Assembly (NCBI GenBank): GCA_020723665.1
Contig: DYIL01000015.1
Location: forward strand, 1 to 64,000
Length of the DNA stretch: 64,000 bases
Direction of reading: 5' to 3'
DNA from: Methyloversatilis universalis
GTDB taxonomy: Bacteria; Pseudomonadota; Gammaproteobacteria; Methylococcales; Methylococcaceae
Made by a program: the position numbers and the translations under genes. The notes beneath the pieces were generated by a model, which did not search any database, had not been told where the DNA came from, and worked only from the letters and a program-made list of their open reading frames with translations. This document shows positions 48,259 through 57,845 of the stretch, in pieces (position 1 is the first letter of the stretch; every line of letters begins with the position of its first letter).

Positions 48259-48444
48259 TCAAGGTATTTCCGGGCGCCCGCCACACCGCCATGCGTTCAG
48301 CTGTTCCGCGCCTGCCCGCAGTGTCTCGATCCGCTCCTTTTGCTCGATGTGGGTCACAGGCCAGGCTTCCAGCCGGTCGAGCTCGGCTTGCCATTCCTCC
48401 ATTTGCGTTTGAAATTCCCGCAAGCGGGCTTGTTTGGTATTCAT
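48259..48444 (-). CDS. Small coiled-coil hypothetical protein
   Basis: 61-aa ORF MNTKQARLREFQTQMEEWQAELDRLEAW. Confidence 0.4.
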   Translation of the reverse strand: MNTKQARLREFQTQMEEWQAELDRLEAWPVTHIEQKERIETLRAGAEQLNAWRCGGRPEIP

Positions 48445-48453
48445 GGCTGTTCC

Positions 48454-48633
48454 AATATCCTAGAAACGGCAGTTGGACGTGCTGGGGGTGTGCGGCGGGC
48501 GGGGCGGCCGGCAAGCCTGTCCTGAGCGGAGTCGAAGGGCCTGTCCTGAGCCTGGTCGAAGGGCGGTTCGCTTCGCTCACCGCATCCTACTTTTCCGGTG
48601 CATGGAAGCGGTCAACCGACGTTTCCAGGATAA
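48454..48633. repeat. Family A repeat, two core copies
   Basis: ATATCCTAGAAACGGCAGTTGGACGTG ... GGTCAACCGACGTTTCCAGGATAAT. Confidence 0.75.
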
Positions 48634-48643
48634 TTCTTCCATA

Positions 48644-49159
48644 TCAACGAGAAACCTTGTTTTTCAGGAGCTTCATGAATTCCCGCATGAATGCGGGCAG
48701 ATCCGCGGGTTGCCTCGACGTCACCAAATTGCCGTCTACAACGACCTCGCGGTCTTCGTAATGAGCGCCGGCCAGTCTCATTTCGTCCGCGACGGCGCGA
48801 TAACAGGTAGCGCGCCGGTCCCGCAGCACGCCGGCGGTAATCAGGATCTGCGGCCCATGGCAGATGGCCGCCACCGGCCGGCGGTGCTGCATGAAAATTT
48901 TGACAATCGCCAGGGCCGAAGATTCCGCCCGCAACGCGGCCGGCGCCTTGCCGCCCGGGAGTAGAAGGGCGTCATAGTCTTCCGGGGTGATTTCCGAAAG
49001 TCTTCCGTCTACCGTTACCTCGTAACCATGCTTCCCGATGATCGTTCCGGATTTGTCGGAAGCGATCTCGACCGGGATGCCTTCCTCTTTTAGGCGATAG
49101 TAGGGCACCAGGAGTTCGGCATCCTCGAAATAATCGGAACTGAGCATGAGGACTTTCAT
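48644..49159 (-). CDS. DJ-1/PfpI family protein
   Basis: MKVLMLSSDYFEDAELLVPYYRLKEEGIPVEIAS; ITPEDYDALLLPGGKAPAALR; RPVAAICHGPQILITAGVL. Confidence 0.92.
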   Translation of the reverse strand: MKVLMLSSDYFEDAELLVPYYRLKEEGIPVEIASDKSGTIIGKHGYEVTVDGRLSEITPEDYDALLLPGGKAPAALRAESSALAIVKIFMQHRRPVAAICHGPQILITAGVLRDRRATCYRAVADEMRLAGAHYEDREVVVDGNLVTSRQPADLPAFMREFMKLLKNKVSR

Positions 49160-49175
49160 CCGGCGTGCCTCTTCG

Positions 49176-49937
49176 TTAGTGGAGTGCTTCTTCCCGTTCG
49201 GAAGGCGGCGCTGGCGTGGCCTCGGTTTCGGCCCCTGGACGGGGCGGCTGGATGGCCTCGGGGCGATGACCGGCGGTGCCGGTGCTTCTACCCATGAGCG
49301 GCCTGTTGGTCACGGCGCGGAGGAGTAGGCTGGAACCCGCTAGGCCCAGAACGGCTGTGAGCGGACTCGTATGGCGCAAGGCATTGAGCGCCAGGGTGGT
49401 TCCGGTAGCGCCGGCGATCAGTCGCGTGGCCGGCGCCCAGTTCTCCTGCAAGATGTCCGGGCGTATCCGACGGCGCGGAACCCCGCCCTGAAGTTCGGGA
49501 ATCTGCTCCGCGGTCTCATGCACCTCGAGCCTGTCCTCAACCCCCTTGACGCCGCGAACCGAGGCCACGCACCGGTAGAGCGGCTTGCGCTCGTGAGCCA
49601 GAATCGGACCGGAGAGCGTCACAAAACCGTCCTGCACTTTGACGTCGATGATTTTGGGATGGGAAACGACCCGTCCCAGGTTGGAGCGTACCCGATCGAC
49701 CAGCAAGTCGTCGGGAACCGGGCCGGCCGTCAGCCACGCATTGAGTTCCGCGACCATGCCGACCGCGCGGTTGCGAAGATCGCGCAAGGCGACCTGAAGG
49801 GCATCGTCCAGGCGATTCACGGTGCTTATCGTCTTGTCGCGGAGTACCGCGCGGCGATACCGTCCGCGATCGGGATCGAGCAAATACATCAACGCGGCGC
49901 CCAACGCCGCTCCGTACAGTGCTGAGTTCCTTTTCAT
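49176..49937 (-). CDS. BON-domain membrane-associated protein
   Basis: YGAALGAALMYLLDPDRGRYRR; VSHPKIIDVKVQDGFVTLSGPILAHERKPLYRCVASVRGVKGVEDRLEVHE. Confidence 0.82.
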   Translation of the reverse strand: MKRNSALYGAALGAALMYLLDPDRGRYRRAVLRDKTISTVNRLDDALQVALRDLRNRAVGMVAELNAWLTAGPVPDDLLVDRVRSNLGRVVSHPKIIDVKVQDGFVTLSGPILAHERKPLYRCVASVRGVKGVEDRLEVHETAEQIPELQGGVPRRRIRPDILQENWAPATRLIAGATGTTLALNALRHTSPLTAVLGLAGSSLLLRAVTNRPLMGRSTGTAGHRPEAIQPPRPGAETEATPAPPSEREEALH

Positions 49938-50149
49938 GGCATTCTCCTCGGAAACTGATCCATGCTGCGCCCGCCTGATTAGTGAGACACCTCTCCCCGA
50001 AGGGAGTTGCAGAAAAGCGCTACCGAAATGAAAAGGCGGGCGAGGCGTGGCGCCGCCGCCGAAGGAATCCACGCATGGGAACGAGCGCTGGTTTTTCATT
50101 GGGCGACGGTTCGAAGCTTGTTTCAGCGCGATCTGTTCTCGGATTCACT

Positions 50150-50766
50150 TCTGGTCAGTGCCGCCCAGGCCGCCGAACAGCCAGAGGATCGAAGGTTCTC
50201 GTACGGCGGACGGCGGGACGTCGCGATAAACGCCGTTTGCCGCGACGAAGTCCACGTCGAATCCGGAATTCGCCCGGGAAGCGGTCAGGCTGAAGTTGAA
50301 CACCAACTCCACCCAGTGGTCGGTTGCGATCGGATCGGCCCAGAATCGGAGATCCAGCAGGCGATCGTCGAAAAACGTCAGCGCCGAGTTCGGATCGGTA
50401 AACGTCCGGTCAAAAGAGCGTCATCCCGTCGGCTTCAATGTCGATGCGGAAACTGTCGAATCCTTCGCAGAGGCCCACGGGGTCCAGCCAGCCGACCGGC
50501 AAATGCTGAGGTTGGCAGGTCATGGGCGGTATTAGGCATTCCATCAAAATACTCGCGGTGAACGTCTCGCCGGCGCCCGACTCCAAGTCGCCGGCGGAAC
50601 TTCCGCCCAGTGCGGCGCATGCCGAAAGACCGGTGCCGAGCCCTGCGGCGGCGTTGGGATTGCCGATTAGTCCACCGGTCACCAACGTTAACTCGGTCGG
50701 TGCTTTTGGGCGTTCGTAACGGGCTGAAAGCGGCGAGAACGGGAGGGAGGCAAAACAGATCGGCAC
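50150..50766 (-). pseudogene. Frameshifted secreted protein with a degenerate PEP-CTERM-like tail
   Basis: ORF 50410..50766 (-) ends EADGMTLF*; the next frame continues DRTFTDPNSALTFFDDRLLDL...SAVREPSILWLFGGLGGTDQK*. Confidence 0.4.
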
Positions 50767-50955
50767 GGAATGTACCCACTAAGGCATGGCGACCGGAAAA
50801 GTCGACAAGAGCTGTGCGATTTAGCATCATGGTTTATGGTGTGAGCAATTCGCCGCGGACGGGACCGGTTCCTCGCTTTCCGATAAGCCGCCGATTCCGG
50901 AGACGAGCCGCATCGCTTCCCGATGTCTCTTTATCTAAGTTGAGGAGTGCGAATC

Positions 50956-51165
50956 ATGACGGACCGTGTCTACAAACTGATCGAGATCGTCGGCACCTCG
51001 CCGCGTGGCACGGACGAGGCCATTCGGAACGCCATAGAAAAAGCGTCGAAAACGGTCAAGAACTTGGACTGGTTCCAGGTTGTCGAAACGCGGGGCCAAA
51101 TCGCCGATGGCAAAATCGCCCATTACCAAGTCGTATTGAAGGTCGGGTTTCGGATTGAGGATTGA
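50956..51165 (+). CDS. Dodecin family protein
   Basis: RVYKLIEIVGTSPRGTDEAIRNAIEKASKTVKNLDWFQVVETRGQI; gaggag RBS. Confidence 0.92.
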   Translation: MTDRVYKLIEIVGTSPRGTDEAIRNAIEKASKTVKNLDWFQVVETRGQIADGKIAHYQVVLKVGFRIED

Positions 51166-51238
51166 TTCGCCCGATCCAAGGACGGGAACGTCTACAATTG
51201 CCGTTCGCGGCCGAACGCTTTCTCTCTAGGGAATTCAT

Positions 51239-51781
51239 ATGGTTTTCAAGCCCAGATTTTATTTTCTCGCAGGGTTTCTGTTTTGTGTCGGGCTGCTCTC
51301 GGCGGCTCTATATTTTCAATTTTCCGGTGGGCTGGAACCGTGTCCGCTCTGCATATCCCAGCGTATCATGGTGTTCGCCGTCGCCTTGGTAATGCTAGTG
51401 GCGGTGCTGCACAACCCGAAAAGGACCGGCGTCAGGATTTACGCGCTTGTGGGGTTCGTCATGGCTGTATTGGGCGGATCGGTTTCGGCCCGTCATATCT
51501 GGCTGCAGCATCTGCCGCCGGAGGAGGTGCCGGCCTGCGGTCCGGGGCTGGAGTACATGTTGCGGTATTTTCCCTTGACCGAAACCCTCAAGGCGATGCT
51601 GAGCGGGACCGGGGACTGCGCCAGGGTCGATTGGAAGCTGCTCGGACTTAGCATGCCCGCCTGGGTGTTGATCAGCTTCTTCGTTCTGGCGCTGCTCAGT
51701 CTCAGCCAACTGTGGAACCGTTCGGAGACGCGCGGCGATCGGAAGTATTTTTCGGCCAAGGGCGAACTGCCTTTTCGTTGA
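51239..51781 (+). CDS. dsbB: Disulfide bond formation protein B
   Basis: EPCPLCISQRIMVF; four-TM pattern; second Cys pair region. Confidence 0.9.
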   Translation: MVFKPRFYFLAGFLFCVGLLSAALYFQFSGGLEPCPLCISQRIMVFAVALVMLVAVLHNPKRTGVRIYALVGFVMAVLGGSVSARHIWLQHLPPEEVPACGPGLEYMLRYFPLTETLKAMLSGTGDCARVDWKLLGLSMPAWVLISFFVLALLSLSQLWNRSETRGDRKYFSAKGELPFR

Positions 51782-51850
51782 ACGGGTTCGCTGGACGCTG
51801 CCGATTACCTCGGGGGATACGCGGGATTCGGCGTTGCCAGGCCGGGAAGG

Positions 51851-51868
51851 CTGTCACGGAAAGGTCAT
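51851..51868 (+). promoter_or_regulatory. Candidate Pho box upstream of phoB
   Basis: CTGTCAC-GGAA-AGGTCAT versus consensus CTGTCAT-N4-CTGTCAT. Confidence 0.5.
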
Positions 51869-51915
51869 ATGGGTAACGTAGATTGAGCGATCTTTCGGAG
51901 GAGTGATTATCGAGA

Positions 51916-52608
51916 ATGTCTGCGATCAATGTGCTTGTTGTCGAAGATGAAGACGCGATTCGTGAAATGCTCAGCTTGGTACTGGAACAAGCCGAGTTCG
52001 CCGTCAGGGCCGTTTCGGATGCCCACCAGGCACTGGCGGTCTTGAACGAATCGGTGCCCGATCTGATTTTATTGGACTGGATGCTGCCGGGTTTGAGTGG
52101 AGTCGAATGGGCGCGCCGCCTCAAGAAAGACAAGCAGTACGGCGAAATCCCCATCATCATGATCACTGCTCGCGGTGAGGAAGAGGATAAAATAAAGGGT
52201 TTGGATGTCGGGGCCGACGACTATGTCACCAAGCCCTTCTCGCCGCGCGAACTCATCGCTCGGATCAAGGCCGTGCTCAGGCGCAGCAACAAGTTAGGCA
52301 AGAGCGGAAGAATCGAGGTCGGCGGGATTGTATTGGATGTCGACGAGCATAGGGTCAGCATTTCGAACCACGACGTCGATCTGAGTCCGACCGAGTACCG
52401 ATTATTGGAATTTTTTCTCACCCACCCCGGCAAGGTTTACAGCCGCAGCCATCTGCTCGACCAGGTTTGGGGCCGAAGCTCGTTCATCGAGGAGCGCACG
52501 GTGGATGTTCATATTCGGCGCCTACGCAAGATTTTGGCCGAGTATGACCGCGAAGAGCTCATCCAGACGGTACGCGGGTTCGGGTACCGCTTTTCTGAAC
52601 AAACCTGA
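51916..52608 (+). CDS. phoB: Phosphate regulon response regulator
   Basis: VLVVEDEDAIREMLSLVLEQAEF; PDLILLDWMLPGLSGVEWARRLK; winged-helix C-terminus. Confidence 0.9.
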   Translation: MSAINVLVVEDEDAIREMLSLVLEQAEFAVRAVSDAHQALAVLNESVPDLILLDWMLPGLSGVEWARRLKKDKQYGEIPIIMITARGEEEDKIKGLDVGADDYVTKPFSPRELIARIKAVLRRSNKLGKSGRIEVGGIVLDVDEHRVSISNHDVDLSPTEYRLLEFFLTHPGKVYSRSHLLDQVWGRSSFIEERTVDVHIRRLRKILAEYDREELIQTVRGFGYRFSEQT

Positions 52609-52611
52609 TTC

Positions 52612-53937
52612 ATGGCTAGCCCCTGGCGATCGGAATTTTCTTTTCTTTTCTTGGCGCTGTTGGTCGGCGCGTTTCTCGGTAAGGTCCTCAACAGCTTCGC
52701 CGTCGCGCTTTGGTTCAGTCTGCTGGCTTATTTGGCACGGCATCTTTTTTACGCCAACCGATTGCTGGTCTGGCTGCGTAGCGGCAGAGCCGGCCAACCG
52801 CCGGAGAGTGATGGAATCTGGGAAGAAATCTATTACCTCATCTATCGGTTGCGGCGGCGCAGCAAGCGCCGCAAGAAGCAGCTCATCCGGATGCTCGAAC
52901 GTTTCCGTACCGCCACGGCGGCCTTGCCGGACGCCGCCGTGGTGCTGGGTCCGCGGGACGAAATCGACTGGTTCAACGACGCGGCCGAGCGCCTTCTGGG
53001 CTTGCGCCGTGGCGATATCGGCCAGCAGATCGGCAACCTGCTGCGCCACCCGAGATTCAGCCACCACCTGAAGAACGCCGATTATCGTGCCACGGTCAGC
53101 ATTCCGTCTCCCGTTACCGAAAATATCCAACTGGACATTCGCATCGTACCTTACGGGGAAGATCTGCGCCTCCTAGTCGCGCAAGACGTGACTCAATTGC
53201 GTTTCATGGAGCGCGTTCGCAGCGATTTCGTAGCGAACGTGTCCCACGAGTTGCGTACGCCACTGACGGTGTTGAGAGGTTATCTCGAAACGTTCGGTTC
53301 CGCGGATGGATCGTTGCCGGAGTCGTATCCGAAAATCTTTCAGCGCATGCGCGAGCAGACCGCCCGAATGGAAAGCTTGGTCGACGGACTTCTTTCGCTG
53401 ACTCGACTGGAGTCGGCGGCGCATCAGACGGTGCAGAAACGGCTCGATGTGCCAGCCATGCTGCGAAGTATCTGTGACGAGATCGAACTTTTGGCCGACG
53501 AGCATCCGGCTATCGAACTGGTCCTCCAAACCGACGCCCATGTGCAGGGCGCCGAGCAGGAATTACGCAGCGCGTTTTCGAACCTGATCGTCAATGCGGT
53601 GAAATATACGCCGGCTACGGGCCGGGTGACCGTACGCTGGCGCGACGAGGGCAAGGGCGCAAGACTGGATGTCGAGGATACCGGGCCGGGTATCGCCCAG
53701 CATCATTTGCCGCGGCTTACCGAGCGGTTTTACCGGGTGGCCGTCGAAGGATGCAACAGTAAGAGCGGCTCCGGGCTCGGATTGGCCATCGTCAAGCACG
53801 CGTTGTCGCGGCACGGCGCCGAACTCAAGATCGCGAGCACGGTCGGGAAAGGCAGCTGCTTCAGTTGTTGTTTTCCCGAAGGACGCGTGGTGCGGGTCGA
53901 TTCCCGCGCCGATTCCAAGCGCGCGCGAGGGGTGTAG
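52612..53937 (+). CDS. phoR: Phosphate regulon sensor histidine kinase
   Basis: FVANVSHELRTPLTVLRGYLETF; NLIVNAVKYTPATGRV; PRLTERFYRVAVEGCNSKSGSGLGLAIVKHAL. Confidence 0.9.
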   Translation: MASPWRSEFSFLFLALLVGAFLGKVLNSFAVALWFSLLAYLARHLFYANRLLVWLRSGRAGQPPESDGIWEEIYYLIYRLRRRSKRRKKQLIRMLERFRTATAALPDAAVVLGPRDEIDWFNDAAERLLGLRRGDIGQQIGNLLRHPRFSHHLKNADYRATVSIPSPVTENIQLDIRIVPYGEDLRLLVAQDVTQLRFMERVRSDFVANVSHELRTPLTVLRGYLETFGSADGSLPESYPKIFQRMREQTARMESLVDGLLSLTRLESAAHQTVQKRLDVPAMLRSICDEIELLADEHPAIELVLQTDAHVQGAEQELRSAFSNLIVNAVKYTPATGRVTVRWRDEGKGARLDVEDTGPGIAQHHLPRLTERFYRVAVEGCNSKSGSGLGLAIVKHALSRHGAELKIASTVGKGSCFSCCFPEGRVVRVDSRADSKRARGV

Positions 53938-53944
53938 CTCGAGC

Positions 53945-54979
53945 ATGAAAGGATGCTTTCTGGGCCGCATTCCTCGGAGCGTGTGCGAACGGCTGCGCGG
54001 TCGGTTTTCGGATCGGATCAGGTGGGGAATTCGGTTTTTCTTAGCGGTTTTGCTTTTGGCCGGGAGCATCGATACGGCACTTGGACCTGCCGAAGCCGCG
54101 AACGCGGACAGCTCGCATGCCGCCGCCGAGGAGTTCGGGGCGAGTGACCTCGGCGGTTTGGTCAGGCAATGGCTCTTCGCGTTTCAGCGGCATCACGCCG
54201 GGGCCAAGATCTGCTTGCTCCCGGCCCGCTTGCTCACTTCGCCGGCCGTCATTGGTGAGGGGTGCGACGATACGGTCTATGTCGGCTACCGCCTGAACCG
54301 TCGAGCCATCGACGGCTTCGTCCGAAGATACGGTTATAAACCGACTCCGATGCGTGTCGCGCTCGACACCGTTGCCGTTTTCGTGCATCCGGAAAACCCG
54401 ATTCACGGCATGACTCTGGCTCAGGTCGGCTCGGCTTTCTCCCGCTCGCCGATGTGTCGCGGTGGCCGGCATGCGGCGACCTGGGGCTCGCTGGGCTTGG
54501 CCGGGGAGTGGTGGTCTCGGCCGGTGCAGGTATTCGCTCTCGATTCGGCCGACGATGTGTACGACTATTTTCGCGAGCAAGTTCTGTGCGGCGGCGAATT
54601 GAGTGAACTTGTGCAGGTGCGTCCCGATTCTGCAGCGGTTGTTCGTGCCGTGAGCGGTTCGTTGAATGCCATCGGTTATGCCCGCGGCGGCGTGCGGGGC
54701 GATTCGGCGAAGACGGTTCCCTTGGCGGTGGAGGCAAACATGCCTTTCGCCGAGCCGACCGCGCGCAATGCCGTTAACGGGACCTATCCGCTGACGCGGT
54801 TGCTTCACTTGTATATCAATAAAAGGCCGAATGAGCCGCTGACCGGTTCGCTGGCCCAGTTCGTCCGTTTTGTGCTGTCTGTCGAAGGGCAGGAAATCGT
54901 CAGGCGCTGCGGTTATATCCCTCTGACCCAAGATGTTGTGAAAAGGGAACAAAGCCGTCTCGTCACGGATCGGCCCTGA
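53945..54979 (+). CDS. PstS-like substrate-binding protein
   Basis: RVALDTVAVFVHPENPIHGMTLAQVGSAFS; YPLTRLLHLYINKRPNEPLTGSLAQFVRFVLSVEGQEIV. Confidence 0.78.
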   Translation: MKGCFLGRIPRSVCERLRGRFSDRIRWGIRFFLAVLLLAGSIDTALGPAEAANADSSHAAAEEFGASDLGGLVRQWLFAFQRHHAGAKICLLPARLLTSPAVIGEGCDDTVYVGYRLNRRAIDGFVRRYGYKPTPMRVALDTVAVFVHPENPIHGMTLAQVGSAFSRSPMCRGGRHAATWGSLGLAGEWWSRPVQVFALDSADDVYDYFREQVLCGGELSELVQVRPDSAAVVRAVSGSLNAIGYARGGVRGDSAKTVPLAVEANMPFAEPTARNAVNGTYPLTRLLHLYINKRPNEPLTGSLAQFVRFVLSVEGQEIVRRCGYIPLTQDVVKREQSRLVTDRP

Positions 54980-55107
54980 AAGCCGATCGAGCCATCGAAT
55001 TGTGCGTTTTCCATGAATTCAGTTGCGCCCTGGTGAGTCCGCGACTAAGATTGTGTCTGTTGCAAGTTTTCAAATCTTGTTGGTATTTTGGCTACAGGGA
55101 GACGGAC

Positions 55108-56145
55108 ATGTTAAAAAGAATCCTAATTGCCTTGGGTCTCGCGAGCGTTCTGGCCATGACGGCGCAGGCCGAGGAGCAGTTTCTGGACGATCGGTGGTAT
55201 ATCGCGCCGTTCGGCACATATTTCAATCCCGGCGGGGATCGCAATGCAAAGGATGACTGGGGTGCTGGCGCAGGCATCGGTAAAATCATCGATGAACATT
55301 TCAATGCCGAAATCAGGGGTTTTTGGCAGCACCTGAACGGTAAAGGCTATAACGGCGATCTGACCGGCGGTACTGCCGATCTGCAATACTACTTCATGCG
55401 CGATGTCTTCTCCCCGTATGCAGTTATCGGTGCCGGCGGCATGAACACCAGCGCGGGCGGCAGAAGCGGAGCCTCGTTCATCGGCGAGGCCGGCGTCGGC
55501 GCGACCTATGAGTTGCACGACAACTTTCTGCTGCGTGGCGATGTCCGTTATCGCTACGTCTACGAAGGAAAAGGCGGCGTGTACCGGACCGAAGACGATT
55601 TCCACGATATGGTCGTCAATCTCGGTTTTGTCGTTCCCTTCGGCGAGAAGCCGAGAGCCCTGGCGGAAGCGGAACCGGAGCCAACTCCGGCGCCCGCCGA
55701 CGATTGCGCCGCCCGCGATTCCGACCGCGACGGCGTGAACGACTGCGACGACAGATGCCCCGGCACCATGGCGGGCGCGCAGGTCGACGACCAAGGCTGT
55801 CCGATAAAGATTGAGCTCAGAGGCGTCAACTTCAAATATGACTCGGCCGAACTCACCGAAAACGCGAAGAGCATTCTGGATGGCGTCGTGGAGCAACTCG
55901 TCGCTGCCAACGAAACGCGCGACATCGAAGTCCAAGGACATGCCAGCAGCGAAGGAAGCTCCAAGTACAATCTGAGGCTTTCCCAGCGCCGTGCTCAGGC
56001 TGTGGCTGATTATTTGAAGGCGGCCGGTTTGAAGAACAGGCTATATGCGAAAGGTTACGGCGAGGACTATCCGATCGCCGACAACAGCACGGAAGCCGGG
56101 CGGGAGCGGAACCGCCGCGTTCAGCTGGTCTTCATGGGTGAATAA
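55108..56145 (+). CDS. OmpA-family outer-membrane protein with Ca-binding-like repeat
   Basis: Beta-barrel N-terminus; DSDRDGVNDCDDRCPGTMAGAQVDDQGCPI; IEVQGHASSEGSSKYNLRLSQRRAQAVADYLKAAGL. Confidence 0.92.
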   Translation: MLKRILIALGLASVLAMTAQAEEQFLDDRWYIAPFGTYFNPGGDRNAKDDWGAGAGIGKIIDEHFNAEIRGFWQHLNGKGYNGDLTGGTADLQYYFMRDVFSPYAVIGAGGMNTSAGGRSGASFIGEAGVGATYELHDNFLLRGDVRYRYVYEGKGGVYRTEDDFHDMVVNLGFVVPFGEKPRALAEAEPEPTPAPADDCAARDSDRDGVNDCDDRCPGTMAGAQVDDQGCPIKIELRGVNFKYDSAELTENAKSILDGVVEQLVAANETRDIEVQGHASSEGSSKYNLRLSQRRAQAVADYLKAAGLKNRLYAKGYGEDYPIADNSTEAGRERNRRVQLVFMGE

Positions 56146-56199
56146 ACTCACCGCCGTATCAAGCGCCGAAGTTGCCTAATGGCAACCGGCCTCGACTGA

Positions 56200-56226
56200 A
56201 AACCCGCTCCCCGGAGCGGGTTTTTT
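56200..56226 (+). terminator. Rho-independent terminator after OmpA-family gene
   Basis: AACCCGCTCCCCGGAGCGGGTTTTTT. Confidence 0.85.
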
Positions 56227-56307
56227 CTGCTCGTTTTAAGACTAGAATGTCGCGAGAGCGGCCTTCGCGTCGGCCCTTTCCTCGTGTAACTGATCCATAG
56301 GTAGATC

Positions 56308-57414
56308 GTGAATAAGCGTGTCACTTTTCTCGCTGCAGTGCTCGCAGCACCTCTGATGATGCAGACGGCGACCGCCGCCGAAGTGCGGGGTTTCGTGCAT
56401 ATCAACGGTTCGAATGTGATAAGGCCGTTTGCGGATGCGGTGGCCGATCGCATCAGCAAATCCGGGAAGATCAAGCGGCCCTGGGTCGAATCGAACAGCA
56501 CCGGCGGCGGAATTCAGCTGTTCTGCCGGCCCGACACCGGCGAATCGCCAGACATCGTCAATGCCTCGCGGCCGATGAAACAAGCGGAATTCGAGGTCTG
56601 CAACGCGTCCGGCATCAACAGAATCGTCGAGCTGAAGATCGGCTACAGCGGGCTCGTCCTCGCCCATGCCAAGAAGGGGCCGGCTCTGGATCTCACCCGT
56701 AAGGAGTTGTTCCTGGCCTTGGCGAAAAATGTGCCCGATCCCGAATGCAAGACCTGCGACACACTGGTGCCGAATCCCTATAAGACCTGGAAGGACATCA
56801 ATCCGTCGCTGCCCGACACGAAGATCGAGGTGATCGCTCCGCCGTTCGGATCCGGCGTGCGCGAGTTGTTCGAAGAAGCGGTTTCGAAGGCGGGATGCGA
56901 GAGTTTTCCCTTCATCGCCGCGTGGAAGGAAACGCAGAAAAGTAAATACAAGGAAGCCTGCTTTACCCCCCGGACCGACGGCGCTTACATCGAAGAAAGC
57001 GGGGACGCGGTAGTCGGCCTGTTGGCGGAGAGCGCCGGATCGATGGGCTTCGTGCCGTACAAGCAGTACATGAACAATACCGCTCGGCTGAGCGCCGTTC
57101 GTATCGACGGGGTCGCTCCGAGTGTCGAGAGTATCGCGGCAAACCGATATCCGATCGCAAAGCCTTTGTTCGTCTATTTCAAAGCGGATCATGTCGGTAA
57201 AGTGAAGGGCATGCAGCAATATCTCGCCGAACTGACCAGTGACAAAGCCTGGGGCGAGAAAGGTTATCTGGCGCAACTGGGGCTGGTCCCGATGTCGGCC
57301 GGCGAACGCAAGCTCTATGCGGCGGACGTGAAGAATCTCAGAGCCATGCCGGCACCGACCGATACGGTCGCCGCAGGTCCAGTCTCGCGGGATGCGCCGC
57401 AGGCGGGCCGATAA
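56308..57414 (+). CDS. PstS-family phosphate-binding protein
   Basis: GFVHINGSNVIRPFADAVADRISKSGKIKRPWVESNSTGGGIQLFC; PSVESIAANRYPIAKPLFVYFK. Confidence 0.85.
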   Translation: MNKRVTFLAAVLAAPLMMQTATAAEVRGFVHINGSNVIRPFADAVADRISKSGKIKRPWVESNSTGGGIQLFCRPDTGESPDIVNASRPMKQAEFEVCNASGINRIVELKIGYSGLVLAHAKKGPALDLTRKELFLALAKNVPDPECKTCDTLVPNPYKTWKDINPSLPDTKIEVIAPPFGSGVRELFEEAVSKAGCESFPFIAAWKETQKSKYKEACFTPRTDGAYIEESGDAVVGLLAESAGSMGFVPYKQYMNNTARLSAVRIDGVAPSVESIAANRYPIAKPLFVYFKADHVGKVKGMQQYLAELTSDKAWGEKGYLAQLGLVPMSAGERKLYAADVKNLRAMPAPTDTVAAGPVSRDAPQAGR

Positions 57415-57841
57415 GATCGTCCTGGTCGTTTGCATGGGCTTGGCGCTGAGCCCAGGAGTTTCTATGTCTTTTTCGAGATTTTCGGATTGCCCGACGAGTC
57501 CCAATTGCGTATCCAGCCGTTCTAAGGATCGGGACCACCACGTGGAACCGTTTCCGTTGGTGGTCGCGCCTGAGGAAGCCTGGGAGGCGCTCAAGCGCGC
57601 AGTGAAATCGGAACCTCGTGCTCGCCTTGTCGAAGAAGACAAAGAGCGATGGTATCTTCGCGCCGAGGCCAGGAGCCGACTGTTCCGGTTTGTGGATGAC
57701 GTGGAATTCCAGCTCGTTCCGGAGGAGCGTCTGGTCCACGTTCGTTCGGCATCCCGCGTCGGCTATTGGGATTTGGGCGTCAATCGGCGGCGGGTCGAGC
57801 GATTGCGCGAAGCCTTCGAGCGGGAAGGTTTACGGCGGTAG
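57392..57841 (+). CDS. DUF1499 family protein
   Basis: [12 protein letters not shown] ... [32 protein letters not shown]. Confidence 0.85.
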   Translation: MRRRRADKIVLVVCMGLALSPGVSMSFSRFSDCPTSPNCVSSRSKDRDHHVEPFPLVVAPEEAWEALKRAVKSEPRARLVEEDKERWYLRAEARSRLFRFVDDVEFQLVPEERLVHVRSASRVGYWDLGVNRRRVERLREAFEREGLRR

Positions 57842-57845
57842 CCAC

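Noticed and set aside
56242-57642. 466-aa minus-strand ORF
   Set aside because: Antisense to the PstS-family gene; no recognisable domain.
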